Shown piece after piece: positions 35,580-45,121 of a stretch of DNA of 64,000 bases. Positions within the stretch are counted from its first letter, which is position 1; the number at the start of each line of letters is the position of its first letter. The notes beneath the pieces were generated by a model that searched no databases, had not been told where the DNA came from, and saw only the letters and a program-made list of their open reading frames with translations. The DNA is taken from contig WION01000035.1 of the NCBI GenBank assembly GCA_015039365.1, forward strand, positions 248,001 through 312,000, given 5' to 3'. The DNA comes from Amanita rubescens. Taxonomy: Eukaryota > Basidiomycota > Agaricomycetes > Agaricales > Amanitaceae. The translations under genes were made by a program, and so were the position numbers.

Positions 35580-36445
35580 AGTGTTCCTGAGAAACCCGCC
35601 GCGTATCACCCGCAACCTTATAATGGCTTTTTCTCATCCTAAATTCCCATGAAATCATGAGGTACCTTTTTTCGCGCTTTTCCTGAATCCTGATCGCGAG
35701 AGCGATTCGCAACACATTATGCGAGTAAACCACTGCCTTTCGGACGACCTAAGGAAAGTTGAATATTCTACAAAGTTACACGCGCGGGCCACGGCGATAC
35801 TAACTGCTAATAGTATTTCTCAAATCACTCACTGAGTTTGAACCCTATAATCGAGGCCGATCCCCGCTTTTTTGAGCATTTTAGTCGCCAAGTCGCTCTA
35901 ACTTCGCATTCGAGATTACAGGGATTACGTCCGCCACTCGTAAATGTCTGTCTGAAACTTGTCGGGTGCATATTCTCAATAAGATGCCTCCCCGGAGGCA
36001 TTTTTCGCGGAAAGTTGCAGTCCGTGGTTCTGACTTCCAATGGGGCCTTCACTTTCCCAGCATTTAACAAGGGAAGACTGGTATGAGATAACTGCATCTC
36101 GCTAAGCGTAGGACCAATTAGTCGGGTGGATTCAAGAAGGCTGTCAGTTAACAATACTGCCGATATACATCATCAAGAATCGAACAAGAATATCCGTCTG
36201 TGTATAGCCCAATACATAACGAATTCGTCTTACTATTGATATCTCTGGCATCTCACGGATCTTCGATATCAGCTTACGGAACTTCGTTGAAACGAAGGAC
36301 GACGTCAACATAGGGTCATTTACAGTTGAGTTGTAATGTTACTGGTGAGTAAGAATGCTAACCGCACTGCGCAATCTCAAGTCCTGTCAGAAACACAATT
36401 CTATACGACACTCCATCAGCAACGAGGTCATGGGGTCCCCCGCAT
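35580..36445. other. intergenic, no gene seen
   Basis: Upstream of the Tup1-type gene. I looked here on the minus strand for Tup1 N-terminal exons and found none. The open frame 35131-35733 continues from coding sequence through intron and has no motif of its own. Confidence 0.5.
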
Positions 36446-36801
36446 TCAATTGCAATTGCTGTCGAAATCCCCACAAGTTGTTCCTAAGGTATTACAGGTG
36501 TAGATATGACCAGTCCAGCAATTGATGTCGATATTTGGGTTGCCGCAGAATGTATACCCTGCTGACTGCCCGGATGGGCATCTGCAGTTGGAATCTGTGC
36601 ACGACTAGTACGACCGCATTATTAGAAGCTCAAATCGCGAGCATGGGATTGTCATTTCTTACAGCTTCACGGGGGGCAATGTGGGCGGCACTGACGGCAC
36701 TGACGAGGGTGAGGACAATGATGCTACCGAATGCAGTGAACTGCGGGAACGAGTGAGTTGGTCATTGGTCATAAAGCTTACAACAAGAGCTGTACCTTCA
36801 T
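36446..36801 (-). CDS. small secreted cysteine-rich protein
   Basis: A gene of three short exons: 36796-36801 (ATG AAG only), 36663-36740 and 36446-36604, with introns of 55 and 58 nt. The 80-residue product starts with a clear signal peptide (MKFTAFGSIIVLTLVSAVSA), so it should leave the cell. The mature part has eight cysteines, an even number that suggests four disulfides: SCTDSNCRCPSGQ, then TFCGN, NCW, YTCN, TTCGD and a terminal NCN. The C-x-FCGN...H-x-Y-x-C pattern resembles small secreted proteins common in mushrooms. The six-base first exon is the weakest part; starting at the same ATG without splicing gives a stop after seven codons. Function unknown; effector-like or developmental roles are only guesses. 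Confidence 0.6.
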
Positions 36802-37345
36802 TTTTGCAGCGAGTAAGAAGTCAAGATCAAAGATGCTTGTCTGAGGAACGAAAGGCGAAGTTGAGGCCGCTTTATACCTTTTCGACGACGCAATACACTC
36901 CGTGGAGGTTTCATTTGAGAAACGACGGCATGATACGTCCGCAGTCTCAAGGAGGAGTTGTGCCGGGTTAGGGCAGCCCATATTTGCAACAAGATGATGG
37001 TGTATGAAGCTAATTATATGACATCAATTCTGTGTATGAGCGCGGAATCGCCCCACAACGTACGCTTAGATTGCAGCTAAGTATTCAAGACCCCTGAGTA
37101 TAATGACCTCAGGCCTCAGTAGAGTAGTTGATCAATCCTCTCGACGAGCATCAACGCATTTTCGGATAAGGCTGGGCGAGTTATTCCGCGACTATTAGAT
37201 ATTACATACGATTTAGATTTTAGGCGAAACGCCATGAAAGTCATTATTAGAGCTCAGGTAACCGATTGAGCCAATGGAAACAGGCGACGGTCGCGGACTA
37301 GCAAATATGACGTAGTAGTATGGTACCCAGAACGCTGATCATCGG
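36802..37345. other. intergenic, no gene seen
   Basis: Upstream of the small secreted gene and of the tRNA. No coding frame with support. Confidence 0.55.
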
Positions 37346-37418
37346 GGTTCAGTGGTCTAATGGTTATGATTTCTGTCTCACACACAGAAGGTTCCCAGTT
37401 CGATCCTGGGCTGAACCA
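37346..37418 (+). tRNA. tRNA-Val (anticodon CAC)
   Basis: A 73-nt cloverleaf without intron. Acceptor arms GGTTCAG and CTGAACC pair fully. The D arm is GTC/GAT. The anticodon stem TCTGT/ACAGA closes the loop CTCACAC, with T33, anticodon CAC and A37. The variable loop is five bases. The T arm is CCCAG-TTCGATC-CTGGG, and A73 is the discriminator. CAC reads the GTG valine codon. Confidence 0.93.
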
Positions 37419-37420
37419 CG

Positions 37421-37425
37421 TTTTT
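37421..37425 (+). terminator. RNA polymerase III T-run
   Basis: Five T residues begin three bases after the tRNA-Val 3' end, the usual Pol III stop. Confidence 0.8.
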
Positions 37426-37830
37426 ACCTTCCTTACATCATCAATCTGAGTATACTTTTTGACAGTAGCATTGAGCATGTTAGACGCCCAAATGTGAAGC
37501 GATGATAGTCAATCGAAAGATCTAGACGTATATATATCATGATTTGGGCCACAAACGCATATGTGCACAGGTATCAATCAATGATCATCTGACTCAGCAG
37601 CACCCAGGCAAGCATCTAACTGTATTTAATCGTAAATGTAAATTAACTCGTCGTCCATGTAAAATGTGTGTAATGACGGAGGGGGAGAGGAAATGGGGTA
37701 TGTACGGATGATGTATGCATGCAATGACATCGTGATCGCGAGATGACAAGCAACAAAGCTCGAATCCCCCAATCCGCGAAAATGTTAAATGAAAGAAGAG
37801 ATGATTTGAACGAACAGGAATAGGTCTAGT
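37426..37830. other. intergenic, no gene seen
   Basis: Spacer between the tRNA and the 3' end of the NIPA gene; no open frame with support. Confidence 0.6.
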
Positions 37831-39546
37831 TTAGGGTATTCGAACGTTACCTCCCATCGTTCGAGGAGTTCGAGGAGTAGGTATTGGTGAGCTACTATGG
37901 CTTCGAGACACACTCTGCCGCTGTGACTGTTGGTTATTATGACGACTATTTTGGGGGTTTTGGTTAGGGTTGATTTGTTGTGGATAGCCATCGTTCGGCC
38001 CTGGTGTTTTGCGCAGCTGCGTTCGTTCGTCAACTTCTTCTTCCGACTCGTCTTCCTCGTTCAAGTTATGCAGCGCCATGTTATCCGGTGCGGGCGTCGG
38101 TTCTAGACCCTCTTCATAAGCGTTGAATAACGTTGTTGATTGGCTGCGGTAACGTGACCCTGAGTTGCCGCGTGAGTGGCCTCGTCTGCCAGGAGGTGCT
38201 GCGGACGCATTTTCAGCAACCCCATTCCAACCTTCCAGGGACATGCGACCAGATATGCCCAACTGCGGATTGAGTAACCCGCCGTCTAGCGCCGAGTGAC
38301 CGGGTCGGCCTTCATCGTTTCTTCTGGACAAGTTGAGGAGGTGGACACCGAGGAACGTAACCGCGAATCCGCAGAGCAGGGAAACAGCATCAGTAGCATT
38401 GGTTGTTTGGAAACCTTGAAACAAGATTATAGAAGCGACTGCAGTTGCGCTGGAGAAGCCGACGTAGTACATTGGATTAACCCTTCAGAGAGTATGAGTG
38501 ACAGCACATCATGGATAAACCACGGAAGGACCTACACATTCGTAGAAAAGGTATCCAGAGCTTTGTTGAAATAAGTCATTTGTACAAGAATACAAAGAGC
38601 CACGACGATTCCGAACACATATGTGCTCGGATGTGTTAGTTGGTTGTTGCCGCCGATGGTGAGTTTGATAGCCACTCCAAAGCCTTTGATAGCCATAACA
38701 GACACGGAGCCGACGAGGGAACATATGGATATGTATACAACAGGGTTGGAACGACCGTATTTAGGGACGACCGAATAGACCATAACAAGGGTGAATACAA
38801 GAACAGTGAAGCAGTAGAGCATAAAGCCTATCGTTATTGCCTTTGAGTTGACACAGCGAAATAGAGAACAATGCCCATACCTGGTTGCACAGCAAAATTG
38901 AGAATTTCGTCCACTGTTTTGATAGGTTTGTCTTCCGGAGCGTGTAGTACGATGATTAGTGAGCCAATTAAGCAAAGGGCACATCCAAGCCGGCCTAGGT
39001 GTCCTAATTCTTCTTGTAGGAGGAAAGACGCTAGAACGGCCCTGTGGGTGGGTCAACAGTTTAACCGATGATTACGAATGAACGTAACCCCTCACCCAAT
39101 TATAACACTAAGTGCTCCCAGAGGCGTGATTAATATTGGGGGTGCAAACGCATACGCAGCAAAATTGGCGACTACGGGGTCCAACGCAAGTGTCAAAAAA
39201 CTCTTCGTTGAAAACGGAACTCGTGAATCGTACTTTCTCCCAAAACCACTGTAATCCAGTCGTTAGCTCAACAAAAAGGTGACATCGGCTATGACAATAC
39301 GTACTGGTGCACATCCCCGCCCACCAAATTGGATTCCGGAAAAACGACAGGCTATCGGTAGCCTGACTACCGTATGACAACCGTTCTGCCGCATCGTTCA
39401 GGCCCTAGAACGCAAAAAGCAGGATGAGTCCCAAGCCAAAGCGGTAGCGATGTACTATCAACCTTTTTTGTGATGATGAAACTTGTGCCGATGGCTACCG
39501 AGCCGGCTAGGGAGAGGATCAGACCGATGTATTTGTCGTCTACCAT
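37831..39546 (-). CDS. NIPA-family magnesium transporter
   Basis: 459 residues from exons 39463-39546, 39305-39404, 39234-39248, 39096-39171, 38881-39041, 38536-38827, 37831-38482. The start gives MVDDKYIGLILSLAGSVAIG, a first membrane helix; later landmarks are NPIWWAGM, ANFAAYAFAPPILITPLGAL, LGRLGCALCLIGSLII, HAPEDKPIKTVDEI, YISICSLVGSVSVMAIKGFG and FNKALDTFSTNVVNPMYYV. This is the NIPA/DUF803 fold with about nine helices, moving Mg2+ across membranes. The C-terminal 130 residues are a soluble Ser/Asn/Gln-rich tail. Exon 3 is only 15 nt and codes MVLGE; without it the third membrane helix loses phase. The first donor (GTTGAT) is non-consensus but in phase. Confidence 0.9.
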
Positions 39547-39948
39547 CTTTGCGAGCGCTGATGCCCGTGCGTCGATGGGGGTCGGATTGACGTGGGCGGG
39601 TGGGGTGATTGGATAGGAGGAGAAGAGGAGGCAAATACGAAAGAGGGCTAGGGCCGCTTCGCACAATTGGCACACCAGGGCAACTTGCGTGGCAGTGCCA
39701 CGTGCGTCCTTTCACAGCGATCCATCATCACGTCACCTGTGAGAACAGTCTATTTGAAAGCAAAAAAACGAAAGCAATGCGACTAACTACTAGATGATAT
39801 CGATGTACATTATTGGCATAAAAATACGCTAATCGTTCGTGGAGTGAAATTGAATGGAAATGTGTTCGTAAACTATAGTAGTACCTGCCGTACAAAATAG
39901 TTCACCTTTCATGTTGTTTGTTGATAATAAGTTATCACGTTGAAGTCT
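39547..39948. other. spacer upstream of NIPA gene
   Basis: Holds the NIPA promoter and the HSP20 3' flank. The open frame of 39609-39797 on the plus strand is unsupported. Confidence 0.6.
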
Positions 39949-41195
39949 TCACCGTATCGGGACTTCTAGCACCTCGGGATTCACTAACCCGGGTCTATTT
40001 TGAATCTTGAGCGTAAGGACACCATCGTCCATCGAAACATCGACGTCTTCGAGCTGTCAAAGCCGCAACACACACACACGCATCACCACAAAAAAAGAAA
40101 GAAAAAGAAAAAAAGGGAGTAGAACGTGAACGTCTTGATCGGACAAAACTCAAAAAATGAGGCGCACTTTGGTGTCAGACGAAACGGCAAACGTTCTGAT
40201 AAACCTGCCGTACTTCCTCTCTCTCACAATCTTTCCGAGACCTCCGAGTCGCCCTCCTTCGGAGGACGCAAACGGGTCTCTCGTCCGACCAGAAATAGCC
40301 ACTTGCTTTACGCCATTGTACAAGCACGAAGACAGCGTGACCCGAACTTCGTCCTTCCTCACGCCCGGAAGCTCCAGTAAAGCAGTGAACACCTTACTTT
40401 CAGGATCAACATGCACATCCCCACGAATGAGGTAGCTTTTTCCAGGCTCTTCGTAGGTGTCAGGATTGGGCGAAGACGGACCGCTGCCACCGTGATGCTG
40501 CGTAACCGTAGCCGGGGACCTACCAAAAAAAATGAATGAATGAACGAAGATTTTTTTTGGGCGCGCCACTGAGAGACTTACCCGCCACTGGTAGACCGAA
40601 CAGCCCGTCCCGACGAAGAAGCGTGTCTTCGACTTGTCCCTTCTCTCAACTGCATCGTCGGTGTCTTCGTTCCAAGTGCGCTCTGGGGCCTTTTGTACGG
40701 ATGTGCTTCGGGGCGCGCGCGATTCGGTCGAGCGACAAGACCAGAAGTCGGCGTGGGTGCCGTCGGACTAATGCTGATAGGACGCAGTATATCAGAGGGT
40801 TGCATACTCAAACGGCTATAATCTAACGTATTTATTAGCCCTGACCTTCCCTCACGTCCATGGCCATGGTGCGTGTGCGAGCCAGTCTCAAGGTGCATTT
40901 GACTGGGAACTACACGTGGAGGAGGAGGTGGATGTGGTGCTGGTGGTCCAGATGCTTGTTCATCAAGTTGTATAGTTTGGAATGTCGATGGCGTCGGGGG
41001 CAGAGAATGTGGATGTGAAAGCTGACGTTGCTGTCGTTGCTGTTCTTGATGTTGCTGTTCTTGCTGATGTTGACGTTCAACTGTCTCCCATTGAGGGAGT
41101 TGGAAGTCGAGTCCTTCAAGAGGCGTGGTCGGCGTCGTAGTACTGTAACTTTCACCCCCAGGACCAGAGAAATTAAAGGGACTTTGGTACGACAT
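39949..41195 (-). CDS. small heat-shock protein (HSP20) with long disordered N-terminus
   Basis: 356 residues from exons 40582-41195, 40168-40519 and 39949-40053. The alpha-crystallin domain occupies about residues 230-355: YLIRGDVHVDPESKVFTALLELPGVRKDEVRV, then GRFIRTFAVSSDTK, and after the last intron DVDVSMDDGVLTLKIQNRPG. The family usually ends with an I-x-I/V anchor; here it is VLEVPIR. Small HSPs hold unfolding proteins in oligomers. The first 225 residues are Gln/His/Pro/Ser-rich (a QQEQQHQEQQRQQRQ tract and a run of six prolines), much longer than in canonical fungal HSP20. The last intron (114 nt) carries CA and poly-A/G repeats. An upstream in-frame ATG at 41267 is possible; I prefer 41195 because MSYQSPFNF looks like a natural HSP20 start. 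Confidence 0.85.
40067..40114. repeat. CA microsatellite and A-rich tract inside HSP20 intron
   Basis: A run of CA dinucleotides at 40067-40079, followed by an A/AG-rich tract to 40114. On the coding strand this is a polypyrimidine stretch just before the acceptor, so length changes could affect splicing. Confidence 0.75.
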
Positions 41196-41658
41196 GAGCG
41201 AGTCAATTTGGGGAACGCGTGAAAGGCGTGCTGCGAATATATAGTCGTTCACAGCGAACTGAGTCATAATCGTTATCACCTGTCCGCTTCCGGCGAACAA
41301 TGAAGTGATTCGCAGGACCAAGAATATGACACGACACACCGCATCAACCCGACGCGCCAGGACCCCGCGTGACAGCGGCGACCTTCCTAAAAAGGAAGTT
41401 CCCGTGCAGGGCGCTATCCATATTTGGCAACTAGGGCGCCCACGAGGAGCGTCGGCTGTGCAAGACCCGTGCACCCGAACAACCGTCTCCATTCATCTCA
41501 CGAATCTGGAACGGAGTACTAGTCAACCAATGTACGTTATACGCCGGTTTAGGAATAATACAGTATCATATCAGGAGAACAATGGACATACGTCAAAAAG
41601 CAAAAACATGGTCGGAAGACCTCTCCGAGTCACACACACACATGACCACAACCAAATC
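41196..41658. other. spacer upstream of HSP20
   Basis: Promoter region of the HSP20 gene and 3' flank of the coiled-coil gene. An AC-rich run (ACACACACACATG) lies at 41634. No heat-shock element is convincing by eye. Confidence 0.5.
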
Positions 41659-42993
41659 TCAACGTTTTTCATCTTCGTTTTGCGGCCGTTCGCCTTCGCT
41701 CATCTCCGCAGCATCGGACACTTCTATTGTTGAGGGTAGACTTTGACTTCCCGCTCGGCTTCTTGCGATCAGGGTCCCCGTTTCTGCAATCCTGGCACCG
41801 CGGTCGAAACTAGCTCGCCGACTGACGTTACCGCTACGATTCCGTAGACTGCCCGTTTCTGCAATTCTAGCACCGCGGTCGATGCTTCCGCGTCTCACAG
41901 TAGAGTTTCGGCGACTGAGTGGCTCAGTGGGCGAATGTGAGTGGTCTCTGTGCGGCATGTGATATATCACCGTGGGAGACCCAAAAGACGAAGAGAGAGA
42001 CGGGGGTGGGACGGAGGGATAAGACAACGTGCGGAATGGGGTACCCTGCGACATGGTAGGATCAGTGTGTAGCGAGATGGAAGTGGATGGGCTGGTCATG
42101 TTGGTGCTTATGTAACTCGCAGGGTTGGTCGACGTTGCCGGCGAGAACGGGAACGGCGAGTCTGACGAGGACGGAGAATGTGACAGTGGCGTACTGACTT
42201 CTGAAGAAATATTAATTGGGCGTGGCACTTGAGATGACGGGCGGGGAATAGGTACTCCGTTCGTCCGCCGCATCGAATGACCGGAGAGCTGTGTAGTACT
42301 AGAGGTATGTGGTGATGAAGACACCGAATTTGAGGACGACCTGTGATGGGTCGGTTGCGAAAACGGATCTGACGATAACCCAATCAAGTTATCAACTGAC
42401 AGGCCCAGCTGCAGTTTAGCGAGACACTAGTATTAGCCCTGAACTAACAACAGATCTAGAACATAACATACCCTACGTCTATGTTCAATCAGCTCTTCAC
42501 GATATATCTCGTTGAGCCGCGTTATTCTGATATAGTCGCGTTCGGTATCTGCAAGACAATTTCTCAGCCGCTCGTTCTCCCGACGCATCGCTTCGAACAT
42601 CGTTTCCATGCTTGGAGAAGCAGGATCCGTGCCCGCCATAAAGCTCCTAAGACCAAATCTAGCATCTGGAGAAACGCTAATGCCGTAGCCGTTGGCTTGT
42701 TGTTGTTGTTGCTGCTGGGCTTGACGCAGGGCAGAGAGTTCGCGAGAGAGTCTGTTGACATGAGATTCTGATTCCGCTTCTAGGGTGTTCTCGAGGTTGA
42801 TTTTTTCCTCCCTCAACTAAGTGATAGAGATAAGTCCGTATTGATGCAGGAACACAATCTACTAACGAACCTGCTCGAGTTTCCGAGACAAAATGATGAT
42901 TATCCGCTCTTCCTCTGCTTCGTATGCATTGATGAGGTCTTCTTGACGACTAAGTGGGTTTGAGTGGCGTCTAATGGGAGGAGAGAGCGACAT
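41659..42993 (-). CDS. coiled-coil, Ser-rich fungal protein of unknown function
   Basis: 405 residues from exons 42871-42993, 42472-42816 and 41659-42408. The N-terminal 155 residues are a coiled coil with a clear heptad feel (EDLINAYEAEEERIIIILSR, then INLENTLEAESESHVNRLSR, a Q8 run, RRENERLRNCLADTERDY). The remaining 250 residues are Ser/Thr/Pro-rich and probably disordered. Near the C-terminus the element R-x-S-x-DRGARIAETG-x-L occurs twice (around 41770-41800 and 41840-41880), each copy preceded by an RRGS or RRAS basophilic phosphorylation site. The architecture is conserved in Agaricomycetes, but I know no function; a cytoskeletal or scaffold role is a guess. Confidence 0.8.
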
Positions 42994-43089
42994 GATGGTT
43001 GTCGCGGAGGAGGAGATTTTACGAGAATCAAGTTCATTCAAGTGTCACTGGGCTTATAATTATGTGACCTCTTTACTACGCCTCATTAA

Positions 43090-44354
43090 TTACGGGGCCA
43101 CAAACGCCACTTCCAACCTCCCATGATCGGCCAGCTCGGTGAAGTATACTTTCTTCAAGTAATTATCCGTCGGTTCATGCAATCGCACTGGATATTCCGT
43201 AATATTTATTCTCAACTTCTCGAGCCGGTTTCCAATGCTCTTGTGCAAAATAGAAGAAAAGCTAAACTGTCTCAGTAGAGTGTCCTCCGAAACACCGATA
43301 AAAGTCCTCGTTGCCTTGCCGCGGTCGACAACTACCGTCCACGTCATCTCCTTCAGTGCCGTCGCGGATGAAAGTTGTGAGAACAGATGCAGGATAAAGG
43401 GCTGGATGAATGTCTGGCCCTGAAGGTCATACCGGTTCTCGACATGAAGGGAGCGCATGTTAGTGCACCTGCTCAGCTTGATGACGTCCAAAACCTCCAG
43501 ATCTGTGGGGGCACACTTCATTAAGCACTGATGCCCCTCTCAAAGTTATGGGCCTAGTCCTTACCGCATACGCCATTTACGAGAGAAACGTGGAGCTCGC
43601 GTAGCCTTGGACCCACGACTTGAAACAGTTTGCTGGCCAGTAAAGCTGTCTCCAAATCAATGCCAAGATTAAGCCGTAGCGTATCCACTGTGGGTGCAAC
43701 CTCTTGGCTGAGAATCCACTGCAAGACATGCTTTTGTGCAGATGGGCCAATATCAAGCACAGGGATGTGACAGATATTTCGTGAACAAATTGACAACGGA
43801 ACCGCATCAGCACCAAACCAGTGGCTTTTGAATACGGTAAACTTTTCGAGCGAAGGAAATGAAGACACGAGCGAAAAAAACTGCTCGGAACGGTTGCACA
43901 ATAACTGTTCGACCTGCACTTCTTGCACTGCATGTAACCCGCAGGCCATCTTCCAAAACTCGGAAGGAATCTCCGAATCGCATACACTTTCAAACGAAAG
44001 CCGCTTCAACAAGCAAAGTCGCTTTCGCAACGGCAAAACGTTAAGCGCCGGTTCTTTAACTTGTGAGCGCTTAGTATCAACGGAGCGCGAGTAGCACATG
44101 TTGCTGAACGAGACCTTGTTGGATATTTTCAGACTACGAATTGTCTCCGCGATAGTTCCACAAGCCGCAGCAAGCAGATGGATTGCCACCTTGATCTCGT
44201 GCGGGAAAAGCATCACGTCTGCGAAAAGCAACCGACGACTGGCAGGTACCAGTGCCGAATTTGCCATACTGCACGAAAGGAGCGTCGGTTTATCGTCCCC
44301 CAAATAGTTAATAATCTCTTCCAGCGTCTCTTGAGGTAATTGTGGGTGCATCAT
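43090..44354 (-). CDS. F-box-like protein
   Basis: 400 residues from exons 43565-44354 and 43090-43502, with a 62-nt intron. The N-terminus (LPQETLEEIINYLGDDKPTL, then ASRRLLF) matches the degenerate F-box of a mushroom family whose remaining length folds as irregular repeats. F-box proteins choose substrates for SCF ubiquitin ligases. The start uses the second or first Met of the pair at 44354/44351. It is the same family as the gene at 52314-53648 (LPPEILDEIIDHLDDKSTLL in that one with F-P-P). No targets can be inferred. Confidence 0.75.
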
Positions 44355-45121
44355 GACTGGAAATAACGTGACAGGTGAGAAGAGCACTCGAGTGTATGCC
44401 GTCCACTGACCTGCAAAGCAGATGGAGGTTTCCAGAGAATCAACGCGAGGGTCGAATACCGTTAATATATGCGACCCAAAAGTGGGTACAAGCGAACTCC
44501 TGCAAAACGTTTTGCGTTATCTTTTGAGCTAAATGCCACTAAGGTCAAAAAAAAAAAAATGGTGCCATTATTTATCTCTGACGTGAGGCCTTGAGGCACG
44601 AAGAGACGAGCCCAAGATTATAACATGGGCGAGGTGATGCGCACCCAAGCGACCAAGGTAGAGATATTTCCGCCGTACGCACCCCAACGAGTATAGGACA
44701 TCCATTCGAACGATGGCGCCTGCGGTTGGCGTGCCTCGGCCATCATCGGACGGATGAGGTCTAGTCCGACCCTTGCGTCGTGCATGCAAATGAGGTAAAG
44801 GGCATTGATACCCATCATCGCACCCCTGAGCAGCACAAGGCCCATTTACGTACTTACAGCAGCCCGGATTCGACAACGTGTACCGACGGAGCCCGACTTC
44901 CAGGGTAACGCTACGCCCCTTGCGCGTATTACATATCACAGTACGTCAACGTCCCTTCGGCCGGTGTCGAAGGAGCATGATGGAGAGACAAGGACCTGGA
45001 AGACAGCCGAGGTCCCGCGGTTACACTCAATTCTAAGGTGAACAACACTGGATATTAAATCATAGAATATCTCCTCCCCAACACACAACAACAACACAAA
45101 GAATGTAATACTCGGGGGTAA
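44355..45121. other. spacer with an unassigned open frame
   Basis: A minus-strand frame at 44618-44845 reads GINALYLICMHDARVGLDL and ends MSYTRWGAYGGN...TSPML, which looks protein-like but belongs to no family I know and has no convincing start. A poly-A run lies at 44549-44560. Confidence 0.4.
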
